Source: Mesobacillus jeotgali
Lineage (GTDB): Bacteria; Bacillota; Bacilli; Bacillales; Cytobacillaceae
Length of the DNA stretch: 64,000 nucleotides
Direction: 5' to 3'
Assembly (NCBI RefSeq): GCF_002874535.1
Contig: NZ_CP025025.1
Location: forward strand, 4,335,353-4,399,352
The translations under genes and the position numbers were made by a program. The notes below the pieces were generated by a model, which searched no databases, was not told where the DNA came from, and was given only the letters and a program-made list of their open reading frames with translations. Of the stretch, positions 25,891-33,979 are shown piece by piece. How positions within the stretch are numbered: position 1 is the stretch's first letter; each line of letters opens with the position of its first letter.

Positions 25891-27426
25891 ATGAACGACT
25901 ATACTTCAAAGCTGCCTCGATTCCCTGAACCGTACTGGCGTAAGACCGCAGAACTGCCTACATTTCCTAAGCTGCAGGAGGATTTGAAGGTCGATGTGGC
26001 TGTCATTGGCGGTGGAATTACCGGTTTGACCTCTGCCTATTTGCTGGCCAAGGGCGGGGTTAAGGTTGCCGTAATTGAAGCCGGTTCAATATTGAACGGA
26101 ACCACCGGGCACACAACCGCAAAGCTGACCGCACAACACGGCGTGGTTTATGATGAACTAATCAACCATCATGGCGAGGATAAGGCACGACTTTACTATC
26201 AGGCCAACTATGACGCGGTGCAATTTGTTAAAAACCTTGTAAAAGAACAGCAGATTGACTGTGATTTTTCGGAAGAGGATGCTTATATCTACACGAATTC
26301 CGAAAAAGAATTGGAAAAGCTCCTGACGGAATTCAAGGCTTACGAAAAACTCGGAGTAAATGGCAGCGAGTATGTTTCTGAAGTCCCTCTGCCTGTGGAA
26401 TCGAAAGCCGGAATTGTGATGCGCAACCAGGCCCAGTTCCACCCGCTCAAATTTTTAAGGCATCTGGTTGAGCGTTTTACTGAAATGGGAGGACAAATTT
26501 TCGAAAATACTACTGCGGTTGATATGGAAGAAGGCTCCGAGCCTGTCGTTACAACCCGCGGTGGTCATAAAGTGCACTGCAAACAGATGATTGTCAGCAC
26601 GCACTATCCTTTCTATGACTTAAAAGGTTTTTATTTTTCAAGGATGACACCGGAAAGATCGTATTTGCTGGCTGTCAAAACAGAAAAAGAATTCCCTGGG
26701 GGCATGTTCATCAACGCCGAACAGCCTACCCGCTCGCTCCGCTATACGGACTGGAACGGTGAAAAAATCGTCCTGTTTGGCGGCGACAGCCATAAAGTCG
26801 GCCATAAAACGAATACGCACCAATACTATGAAGCACTCGAGGCATTCGCCCACCAAACATTCGGCGTAAAGGAGATTCCGTTCAGATGGTCCGCACAGGA
26901 CCCTATTCCTTTCGATAAAATTCCGTTTGTCGGCCAATACTCAACGACTACAGATAATATATATGTCGCGACTGGCTACCGGAAATGGGGAATGTCAAAT
27001 GGAATCAATGCCGCCATTATGTTGAGCGACCAAATTCTGAAGAAGGAAAACCCATACAAGGAAGTGTTTGACCCACAAAGATTCCATGCAGACCCTGAGT
27101 TAAAGAAATTCGTATCCACGAACACCCATGTTGCCAAGATGCTCGTGAAAGGGAAGCTGGAACGCCCTTCTACCCAGGCAACTTCGCTTGATAATGATGA
27201 GGGCGCAGCCGTAACTGTGAACGGCAAACGTGCTGGCGCCTATCGCGATGAAAACGGCCAGCTTCACGTGGTCGATACTACCTGTACCCATATGGGATGT
27301 GAGCTCGAATGGAATAACGGTGAACGCTCATGGGACTGCCCATGCCACGGCTCCCGTTTCTCATACAAGGGAGACGTAATTGAAGGTCCTGCTGAACTGC
27401 CGCTGAAAAAAGTGGATCTAGAATAG
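25891..27426 (+). CDS. yhfW: FAD-dependent oxidoreductase with C-terminal Rieske [2Fe-2S] domain (YhfW-like)
   Basis: The 511-residue protein has two parts. Residues about 1-400 form a DAO-type flavoprotein (VAVIGGGITGLTSAYLLAKGG). Residues about 425-511 form a Rieske domain with the cluster ligands in CTHMGC and CPCHGS. B. subtilis YhfW has the same architecture. The substrate is unknown. AAGGAGG precedes ATG 25891, and the gene stands alone before a strong hairpin. Confidence 0.88.
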   Translation: MNDYTSKLPRFPEPYWRKTAELPTFPKLQEDLKVDVAVIGGGITGLTSAYLLAKGGVKVAVIEAGSILNGTTGHTTAKLTAQHGVVYDELINHHGEDKARLYYQANYDAVQFVKNLVKEQQIDCDFSEEDAYIYTNSEKELEKLLTEFKAYEKLGVNGSEYVSEVPLPVESKAGIVMRNQAQFHPLKFLRHLVERFTEMGGQIFENTTAVDMEEGSEPVVTTRGGHKVHCKQMIVSTHYPFYDLKGFYFSRMTPERSYLLAVKTEKEFPGGMFINAEQPTRSLRYTDWNGEKIVLFGGDSHKVGHKTNTHQYYEALEAFAHQTFGVKEIPFRWSAQDPIPFDKIPFVGQYSTTTDNIYVATGYRKWGMSNGINAAIMLSDQILKKENPYKEVFDPQRFHADPELKKFVSTNTHVAKMLVKGKLERPSTQATSLDNDEGAAVTVNGKRAGAYRDENGQLHVVDTTCTHMGCELEWNNGERSWDCPCHGSRFSYKGDVIEGPAELPLKKVDLE

Positions 27427-27428
27427 GA

Positions 27429-27464
27429 GAAAGCCGCCACTGCAAAATGAGTGGCGGCTTTCAT
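27429..27464 (+). terminator. Intrinsic terminator of the Rieske oxidoreductase gene
   Basis: GAAAGCCGCCACT (27429-27441) pairs perfectly with AGTGGCGGCTTTC (27450-27462). The stem itself ends in TTTC and only a short T stretch follows. Confidence 0.8.
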
Positions 27465-27489
27465 TATGCCCATAGGGAATATAATTTCC

Positions 27490-27620
27490 CAACAGGAATT
27501 ATATTGTTATCAACAGGGATTATTTCACTCCCAACAGGGATTAAGTCGCTATCAACCGGGAGTAAATTGCGCCTAACCAGGAATAAATAATTCCAACGAG
27601 GAATAAAACCCTACTGATGA
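27490..27620 (+). repeat. 21-bp tandem intergenic array, CAACAGGGATTA type (array E)
   Basis: Units start at 27490, 27511, 27532, 27553, 27574, 27594 and 27614, with spacings of 21, 21, 21, 21, 20 and 20. Cores read CAACAGGGATTA with drift to CAACCGGGAGTA, TAACCAGGAATA and CAACGAGGAATA. It fills the convergent gap between the terminator and the next gene's 3' end. Confidence 0.85.
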
Positions 27621-27638
27621 GGGATTTCCCTACGACTA

Positions 27639-28538
27639 CTACCCCTTATCCGCTAAAAGTGTCTTATGGATCCAGATGCTGGCCTGCATGCCGTCTCCCA
27701 TGGCAATTGTCGTTTGCTCGGAATGGGCGACAAGGTCCCCAGCGGCCCAGACGTTCTCGACATTGGTCATTTTGGTTCGCGGGTCGACTAATACATGCTT
27801 GTTTTTATGAAGATCGACGCCAAGCTGCTGTGCGAGCTGCGATTTCACTTCATTCCCGCCGAAGGCCATGAAGCCGCGTTCTGAAGTCAGCTTGTCGCCG
27901 TTTTCGAGCTCAACTCCCCTGAAGTCAGGTCCGTCTGCCAGCACTTTTTCAATCGGCCCTTCGACATACTTAATGCCGTTATCCTTCATAGCTGCAATTT
28001 TTTCCCTATCGACTTCTTTATTTTCATGATTCACATACGTGAGTTTATCTGTAAAATAGTTCAGGGTCAGCGCCATGTTCGCACCAGGGTTGCCAGAACC
28101 CATTACGATGGTGGACTTGTCTTTCACTTCATGGCCATCGCAATCCGGACATATATACACACTGATGCCAAGCGTAGGCATCAGCTCCGGAAATGGCGGA
28201 ATCCGATCCATGACGCCCGTGGCCAGAAGCAATGTCTTCGCCTTGTATGTGTCCCCGCTCTCTGCCTTGACTTCAAATTCATCCCCCATCTTTTCGGCAC
28301 TCTCAGCCTTGCCAATAACGAATTCTACACCATATTGCGCCGCTTGCTTACGGCCGACTTCTCTTAAGTAAGGTCCGCTTACTCCATCCGGATAGCCAAG
28401 GATATTATGATAGCTCTGGCAAATCGCCGACCGGCCATCACCTGAATCCAAAACCATCACATTATGGTCGTATCGCCCAAGCTGAATCGCCGCCTGGAGC
28501 CCGGCGATCCCGCCTCCAACTATAAGGCAATCATACAT
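27639..28538 (-). CDS. Thioredoxin-reductase-like NAD(P)/FAD oxidoreductase
   Basis: The 299-residue protein has an N-terminal FAD site (LIVGGGIAGLQAAIQL), a redox-active CPDC in VYICPDCDGHE, an NAD(P) site (IVMGSGNPGANMAL), and a C-terminal FAD motif (NVWAAGDLV). It resembles low-molecular-weight thioredoxin reductases but diverges around the cysteines (CPDCDGHE rather than CATCDG). The electron acceptor is therefore uncertain. The gene stands alone; AAGGCGGTGG precedes ATG 28538. Confidence 0.85.
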   Translation of the reverse strand: MYDCLIVGGGIAGLQAAIQLGRYDHNVMVLDSGDGRSAICQSYHNILGYPDGVSGPYLREVGRKQAAQYGVEFVIGKAESAEKMGDEFEVKAESGDTYKAKTLLLATGVMDRIPPFPELMPTLGISVYICPDCDGHEVKDKSTIVMGSGNPGANMALTLNYFTDKLTYVNHENKEVDREKIAAMKDNGIKYVEGPIEKVLADGPDFRGVELENGDKLTSERGFMAFGGNEVKSQLAQQLGVDLHKNKHVLVDPRTKMTNVENVWAAGDLVAHSEQTTIAMGDGMQASIWIHKTLLADKG

Positions 28539-28735
28539 ACCGATCCACCGCCTTTTTAAAAAGTATCATAATAGCATGTTTCCCTTTTTAAAGGTGGTGT
28601 AATCCGGTTAATTCCGGGAACCATTTTCTTGATTAATTTTCTTAATATTTTTACAAACACTAGTTTTGTCGAACACCTTTAAATTACTACTTAAGCACTA
28701 TGATATCAGTTATAATAAAAGTGAGGTGGATAATA

Positions 28736-29797
28736 ATGACAAATACTGTCGCGAAAAAACCAAAAATACTGCTATATGTAGTTTTAGCCTCTTTGATTCT
28801 GTCTACGAATTTCATTCTTTACCGTACACCGGTGTTCGGGCCAGTACCAGAGGGTGCTGTCATCGGTTCACTGCTGGACCTGCTGATCATTTTGCCTCTC
28901 TTGACTTATTTCATGATCATTCGCAAAAGATATTCACTAAAGTATATGGGAATCGTCATATTTGCTGGATTTGCTGCCGCCTACTTCATCGTGCCGAATC
29001 AGCATCTATCAGATTACCCCTTCCTTCCCTATCTTTTATTAGTTACGGAAGGCGCATTCCTGCTGGTTGAACTCTATATAGCCTACACCGTCATCACCAG
29101 ACTTCCAAAACTGCTTAAAGAGTATAAAACCCTGGCCGGCCGAAACTCATTCTTTCTTTTCAACATTCGAAAAGCTGTAGAAAAAAGCCTGCCAGATAAT
29201 ACTGCAGCCAGAATCCTTGTCACTGAATTTTCCATGTTCCATTACGCTCTCTTCTCCTGGAAAAAGAAAGTTCAGATCGATTACGGCATGGCTTTTACCT
29301 ATCATAAAAAAACAAGTGTGAATGCTGTCTACATCATGATCATCCATGCTATCGCGATTGAATCGGTTGGACTGCATTACTTCCTGCATAGCTGGAATCC
29401 AGTTGTTTCCTATATTCTGCTGATTTTGAACATATACGGCATTCTGTTCATGCTGGCCGAGCTTCAGGCCACCCGCCTTACCCCATTCTTGCTAACAGCG
29501 GACCATTTGTTATTGCAGACAGGGTTTTCAAGTTCGATGCACCTGCCATTGAGCAATATCAAGGAAATCAAATATTACGAAGGACCGGAAAAATTCAGCA
29601 GAAAAGAGCAAAGAGGGCTTTTTGATGCCAGGGTGCCTGATTTGATCCAGGAAAAGCCGATGTTTGAAATCCTCCTATATGAGCCGCAAGATATCCACTT
29701 TATCTATGGCTTGAGACGAAAAGCGAGCCGAATCGTCCTGAATGTCGACGAACCAGATGTTTTTTACCATGAATTGCAGCGGTCACTCCCAGAGTGA
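28736..29797 (+). CDS. Multi-pass membrane protein of unknown function
   Basis: The 353-residue protein has about seven hydrophobic segments in the first 250 residues and a cytoplasmic C-terminal domain of about 100 residues (LLLQTGFSSSMHLPLSNIKEIKYYEG...) that looks like a PH/bacterial-PH-like sheet. I do not recognise a function. ATG 28736 follows GAGGTGG. An earlier in-frame ATG at 28700 lies upstream of a TATAAT at 28711-28716 and is not used. The terminator stem overlaps its stop codon. Confidence 0.7.
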   Translation: MTNTVAKKPKILLYVVLASLILSTNFILYRTPVFGPVPEGAVIGSLLDLLIILPLLTYFMIIRKRYSLKYMGIVIFAGFAAAYFIVPNQHLSDYPFLPYLLLVTEGAFLLVELYIAYTVITRLPKLLKEYKTLAGRNSFFLFNIRKAVEKSLPDNTAARILVTEFSMFHYALFSWKKKVQIDYGMAFTYHKKTSVNAVYIMIIHAIAIESVGLHYFLHSWNPVVSYILLILNIYGILFMLAELQATRLTPFLLTADHLLLQTGFSSSMHLPLSNIKEIKYYEGPEKFSRKEQRGLFDARVPDLIQEKPMFEILLYEPQDIHFIYGLRRKASRIVLNVDEPDVFYHELQRSLPE

Positions 29798-29808
29798 TCG
29801 CTTTTTTT
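29779..29808 (+). terminator. Intrinsic terminator overlapping a stop codon
   Basis: GCGGTCACTC (29779-29788) pairs with GAGTGATCGC (29792-29801), including one G-U, followed by seven T. The right arm contains the TGA of the upstream gene. Confidence 0.9.
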
Positions 29809-29823
29809 ATGCTGAATAAAAAT

Positions 29824-29907
29824 AATCTCTCGCTCAGTACAGTTAATCTCACGATAGAAGCAGGTAACCTCTCACTCAACCCAAATAATCTCCCGTTTAT
29901 CCAAAAA
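29824..29907 (+). repeat. 21-bp tandem intergenic array, AATCTC type (array F)
   Basis: Four units carry AATCTC (or AACCTC) at 29824, 29845, 29866 and 29887, exactly 21 bp apart. The array lies directly after the terminator in a convergent gap and ends just before the terminator of pgmB on the other strand. Confidence 0.75.
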
Positions 29908-29910
29908 AAG

Positions 29911-29942
29911 TAAAAACCCAGCCGCACATTCACGACCGGGTT
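29911..29942 (-). terminator. Terminator of pgmB
   Basis: On the minus strand AACCCGG...CTGGGTT forms an imperfect stem followed by TTTT and a further T-rich stretch. It lies about 10 bp after the pgmB stop. Confidence 0.6.
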
Positions 29943-29951
29943 CCACAACTA

Positions 29952-30620
29952 TTATGAGTTAAATACTTCTAAAATTTTCTCTAATGAAAGCTCAGCTGTG
30001 CTGGCATAGACAATATCAGCATTCTTGAAGCTTTCCTTTGGCCCCACAGCTACAGCGAACATTCCTGCTGATTTAATCGCCTGTACCCCTGCCGCTGCAT
30101 CCTCGACACCAATGCATGCTTCTGGCTCAACACCAAGCATTTCCGTTGCGCGCAAGAAAACTTCCGGATGCGGCTTGCCGTTCACGACGGTCTTCGCATC
30201 GACGATGATATCGAACTCAGATTTCATACCAAGTGACTCCATCACAGTGAACGCGTTCTTGCTTGCAGATGCCATGCCCAGCTTGAGTCCCTTTGCTTTA
30301 ATATCCGTAATCAGCTCTTTGATCGCCGGCAAAAGGTCAGCTGGAGTGATGTTTTGAATCAGGGTAAGGTAATGATCATTTTTCTTATCAGCCAATGCAT
30401 CTTTTTCCTCAGCCGTGAAGTCCCCCGTACGGCCGCCCAGCTCAAGGATTTTCTCAAGGGAGTCCATTCGGGAAACACCCTTCAGCTCCTCGTTGTCCTC
30501 GCGGGTAAAAGTAATGCCCAAATCCTCAGCCAGTGCTTTCCACGCTAAAAAATGATATTCAGCTGTATCAGTAATGACGCCATCAAGGTCAAAGATAAAC
30601 GCATTTAGTGGTCTTGTCAT
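29952..30620 (-). CDS. pgmB: Beta-phosphoglucomutase
   Basis: The 222-residue HAD enzyme of the beta-PGM class starts NAFIFDLDGVITDTAEYH, with motif I Asp pair DLD. The cap follows, then KLGMASASKN and the metal site in GVEDAAAGVQAIKSAG. It converts beta-glucose 1-phosphate, the product of maltose phosphorylase encoded upstream, to glucose 6-phosphate. ATG 30620 is chosen because AAAGGAG lies seven bases upstream, and the length then equals that of characterised enzymes. A 382-bp gap with array G separates the two genes, so they may not share one mRNA. Confidence 0.93.
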   Translation of the reverse strand: MTRPLNAFIFDLDGVITDTAEYHFLAWKALAEDLGITFTREDNEELKGVSRMDSLEKILELGGRTGDFTAEEKDALADKKNDHYLTLIQNITPADLLPAIKELITDIKAKGLKLGMASASKNAFTVMESLGMKSEFDIIVDAKTVVNGKPHPEVFLRATEMLGVEPEACIGVEDAAAGVQAIKSAGMFAVAVGPKESFKNADIVYASTAELSLEKILEVFNS

Positions 30621-30671
30621 GATTAAACTCCTTTCATGAATCGTTATCATAACTTCACGATACACATTGTT

Positions 30672-30931
30672 TGTTATGTTTTTAGACATTTGACTTCATT
30701 GATGCTTTAAAGTGTTTATTAATACCTGGTTCTTAGACATTTCAGATCCATTCGCTCTTCAAAATGTCTATTAAAACCTGGTTCTTAGACATTTCAGATC
30801 CATTCGCTCTTCAAAATGTCCTTTAAAACCTGGTTCTTGGACATTTCAGATCCAACTGCTCTTCAAAATGTCCTTTAAAGCCTGGTTATTAGACATTTCG
30901 AATCCATTCACTCCAAAATGTCCATTTATGC
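30672..30931 (-). repeat. 52-bp tandem intergenic array with internal hairpins (array G)
   Basis: Five units start at 30672, 30724, 30776, 30828 and 30880, spaced by exactly 52 bp. Each contains an inverted pair around about 18 bases: GACATTT with AAATGTC, extended to TAGACATTT/AAATGTCTA in unit 2. In unit 4 the outer pair changes on both sides to GGACATTT/AAATGTCC; units 3 and 5 show A against C there. Between the array and the maltose phosphorylase stop (30931-31002) there is only a TGAGAGA/TCTCTCA hairpin without a T-run. Confidence 0.88.
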
Positions 30932-31002
30932 CGCCATATAGTACCGCGCGGCCGCATTATTGAGAGAGACCTTCAGGCTGCCCCAAAGATCTCTCAGTAT
31001 CT

Positions 31003-33294
31003 TTATTTCAATTTTACAGTTAGTTCGCCTTCTGCTGGAATTGTGATTTCCTCGCCGTAAAGCTTCATTGCAAGTTCTGGTCCTTGCTGTGTGAGGACGA
31101 CGTTTTCCTGGTTCACTTCTACCTTGATGTAGTGGTCGCGGTAGATGATGTTGAAGCTGTACTGGTTCCATGCTTTAGGGATGAACGGCGCAAAAGATAG
31201 TGTGCCTTCAGCCGTACGCATGCCCGCGAAGCCCTGGACGATGCCCAGCCATGCACCTGTCATGCTTGTGATGTGCAGGCCGTCTTCTGTATCGTTATTG
31301 TAGTTATCAAGATCAAGGCGCGCCGTGCGGTTGTACATTTCGTATGCCTTCTCTTCCATGCCAAGCTCTGCAGCAAGGACTGCGTGGATACTTGGAGACA
31401 GTGATGACTCATGGACTGTCATAGGCTCATAGAATTCGAAGTTGCGGCGCTTCTCTTCTTCTGTAAACTCGTGATTGAAAAAGTACAAGCCTTGAAGAAC
31501 ATCTGCCTGTTTGATGAAGCAGCTGCGCAGGATTTTATCCCATGACCAGTTCTGGTTGATCGGGCGGTCTTCAGCTGAAAGCTCGTCAACAGTCATCAGG
31601 TCTTTATCAAGGAATGTATCGTGCTGGACGAATACACCTTTTTCTTCATCGTACGGGAAGTACATTTTTTCAATGATATCCTGCCATTTCGCAAGCTCAT
31701 CATCTGAGAATTCAAGGCCTGCAAGGCGCGCCTCATGGCCATTTTGCTTCAAGGATTCGATGACTTCAAGCGTGTAGCGCAACGTCCAGACAGCGATACG
31801 GTTTGTATACCAGTTGTTGTTGACATTGTTTTCGTATTCGTTCGGTCCTGTTACGCCGTGCATCATGTAGACGTTCTTGGACTTATTGAAGTGGACGCGG
31901 TCTGCCCAGAACCGGGAGATGCCGGCAAGCACATCGATTCCATATTCATGAAGATAATCTTGATCTCCAGTATAGTTCACATAGTTATAAATCGCGTAAG
32001 CAATTGCGCCGTTACGGTGGATCTCTTCAAACGTGATTTCCCACTCATTGTGGCACTCGACGCCTGTAAAAGTAACCATTGGGTAAAGTGCACCGTTAAG
32101 TCCCTGCTGCTTCGCGTTGTGGTATGCGCCATCAAGCTGGTTGTGGCGGTAAATCAACAGGTTGCGTGCAACCTCTGATTCTGCAGTAGACAAGTATAAC
32201 GGAATTGCGTAAGCTTCTGTATCCCAGTATGTCGCACCGCCGTACTTTTCACCTGTAAAACCTTTAGGTCCAATGTTCAAACGCGAATCTTCTCCATAAT
32301 AAGTAGAGAACAGCTGGAACAAGTTGAAACGGATTCCCTGCTGCGCAGAGTCATCACCGGAGATTTCTACATCAGCGATTTCCCAGCGGCTTAGCCAGCC
32401 ATTTCTGTGCTCTTCCAATAGCTGATCAAAGCCTTTTTCAACAGAACGACCTAGGACGTCACGGCCTTTAGAAACAAGCTCGCCAGCTTCATAGTCACGA
32501 TCTGTTGTTACAGCAATATACTTGTAAAGGGTTACAGTTTGTCCCTGCTCAGCCTTAACTTCAATCACATTTTCTACGTATTCTTCTTTTTCATTGACTT
32601 CGACCTTAGCTACATTTCCTTCGACAACCGTTTGCATAGTTGTCGCAACCTGGAACGTTGGGGTACCAAATGGATTGTCTTTCGTTTTCATTACAAGACT
32701 GCCATTATGTTCTGAAGAATCCCTGCTAATTTCATACCAGAAGTCTTCATCATAGTTGGAATCTTCGTTGCGCACGTCTCCATCAAGATAAGGAACAAAG
32801 GTAACGTTTCCATTATAGTTCTTGGCAGTAACTGAATACTTGATCGCAGCCAGTTCTTTATCAGCAACTGACAAGAATCGAATTGCTTCCACTTCAGTTT
32901 CCTTGCCGTTATGGACGACTGTAAAACAGCGTGTCAAGACACCATGCTGCATATCAAGTTCACGGTAGTAATCTTTCACTTCTGCTTTACTAAGGTCAAG
33001 TTCCTCTTCGTCAACGAATACTTTTATGCCGATAAAGTTCGTTGAGTTAATGACCTTGCCAAAATAGTGCGGATACCCATTTTTCCACCATCCTACACGT
33101 GTCTTATCTGGAAACCAAACGCCTGCAATATATGAACCGCGATGAAAGTCTCCAGTATATGTTTCTTCAAAGTTTCCGCGCATGCCCATATGGCCATTTC
33201 CGAGACTTGTGATGCTTTCTGCAAGGCGGAAATCTTCTCTATGCAAGTCCGTTTCGACGATCTTCCAGCTATCAATCCCAAATAATCTTTTCAT
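31003..33294 (-). CDS. malP: Maltose phosphorylase (GH65)
   Basis: The 763-residue cytoplasmic enzyme splits maltose with phosphate into glucose and beta-glucose 1-phosphate. The GH65 catalytic segment reads [17 protein letters not shown], the maltose-phosphorylase version; trehalose and kojibiose phosphorylases have DEYHENV. The phosphate-binding loop is in [14 protein letters not shown] 33294 follows AAAGGAG. It pairs with pgmB downstream and carries a LacI-type operator at its promoter, tying it to the regulator at 16505. Confidence 0.93.
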   Translation of the reverse strand: MKRLFGIDSWKIVETDLHREDFRLAESITSLGNGHMGMRGNFEETYTGDFHRGSYIAGVWFPDKTRVGWWKNGYPHYFGKVINSTNFIGIKVFVDEEELDLSKAEVKDYYRELDMQHGVLTRCFTVVHNGKETEVEAIRFLSVADKELAAIKYSVTAKNYNGNVTFVPYLDGDVRNEDSNYDEDFWYEISRDSSEHNGSLVMKTKDNPFGTPTFQVATTMQTVVEGNVAKVEVNEKEEYVENVIEVKAEQGQTVTLYKYIAVTTDRDYEAGELVSKGRDVLGRSVEKGFDQLLEEHRNGWLSRWEIADVEISGDDSAQQGIRFNLFQLFSTYYGEDSRLNIGPKGFTGEKYGGATYWDTEAYAIPLYLSTAESEVARNLLIYRHNQLDGAYHNAKQQGLNGALYPMVTFTGVECHNEWEITFEEIHRNGAIAYAIYNYVNYTGDQDYLHEYGIDVLAGISRFWADRVHFNKSKNVYMMHGVTGPNEYENNVNNNWYTNRIAVWTLRYTLEVIESLKQNGHEARLAGLEFSDDELAKWQDIIEKMYFPYDEEKGVFVQHDTFLDKDLMTVDELSAEDRPINQNWSWDKILRSCFIKQADVLQGLYFFNHEFTEEEKRRNFEFYEPMTVHESSLSPSIHAVLAAELGMEEKAYEMYNRTARLDLDNYNNDTEDGLHITSMTGAWLGIVQGFAGMRTAEGTLSFAPFIPKAWNQYSFNIIYRDHYIKVEVNQENVVLTQQGPELAMKLYGEEITIPAEGELTVKLK

Positions 33295-33317
33295 AGCTTT
33301 TATCTCCTTTAGCAGTT

Positions 33318-33365
33318 GTACAAACGTTTGCACTATTATATCATGAATTTCCGTAAAAATGACAA
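33318..33365 (-). promoter_or_regulatory. malP promoter with LacI-type operator
   Basis: On the minus strand a -10 TATAAT occupies 33340-33335, and a possible -35 TTGTCA lies at 33365-33360 (19-bp spacer). Just downstream, covering the expected start site, is the near-palindrome GTGCAAACGTTTGTAC (33333-33318). It shares the AAACG-centred core with the two sites at 13173 and 13234, so control by the same LacI protein (and possibly CcpA) is likely. Confidence 0.75.
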
Positions 33366-33524
33366 AACCAAAGGTGATATTTTTGTGTCATCCTGAACTT
33401 ATTATTATTTTACTATTATTATCCGTCAATAAACTTTTACACCTATTTAGTTAGTACATATGTTATATATTTTCAGAAAACTAATATAATCTAAAAGAAC
33501 TAAACAAAGGAAAGAGGAAACAAA

Positions 33525-33893
33525 ATGAGCATACGATTTTTAAAGGTTGCTGCGGTCTATTTTGTCATTGCTATTATTCTAGGAATTGTTATGGGGATCG
33601 CACATGACTTCACACTTACCTCGGTGCATGCCCATTTAAATCTGCTTGGCTGGGTATCAATGGCCCTGTTCGGGATCATTTATTATCTTTTTCCTGCAGC
33701 AGGAAACAGCAAGCTCGCCTCTACGCATTTCTGGCTGCATAACATCGGGGTGCCCGTCATGCAAGGTGGGATCACATTATCCATGTTGATAGGGGGAGTC
33801 ATTTTCACCGTCTTCGCCATCCTTGGATCACTGGTCATCGTTGTTGGAGGCATACTGTTCTTGGTGAATGTGTTTAAGCACGTCAAGGCGTGA
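33525..33893 (+). CDS. Small COX1-like membrane protein
   Basis: The 122-residue protein has four hydrophobic segments. The second begins VHAHLNLLGWVSMALFGIIYY, which resembles the haem-ligand helix of haem-copper oxidase or NorB-type subunit I (H-x-H). It is only a quarter the length of a catalytic subunit, so it is a member of the small COX1-like family of unknown role. It stands alone. AAAGAGGAAAC precedes ATG 33525. Confidence 0.72.
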   Translation: MSIRFLKVAAVYFVIAIILGIVMGIAHDFTLTSVHAHLNLLGWVSMALFGIIYYLFPAAGNSKLASTHFWLHNIGVPVMQGGITLSMLIGGVIFTVFAILGSLVIVVGGILFLVNVFKHVKA

Positions 33894-33942
33894 TACTAAT
33901 TCAAGTCTTGATCGCACTATATTCAGACCTGGAACCAGATAA

Positions 33943-33975
33943 AAAGCTTCGGCCATATGATATGGCCGAAGCTTT
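33943..33975. terminator. Strong bidirectional terminator
   Basis: A 15-bp perfect stem (33943-33957 with 33961-33975) has a 3-base loop. It lies between the convergent COX1-like and metalloprotease genes. Confidence 0.9.
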
Positions 33976-33979
33976 CACT

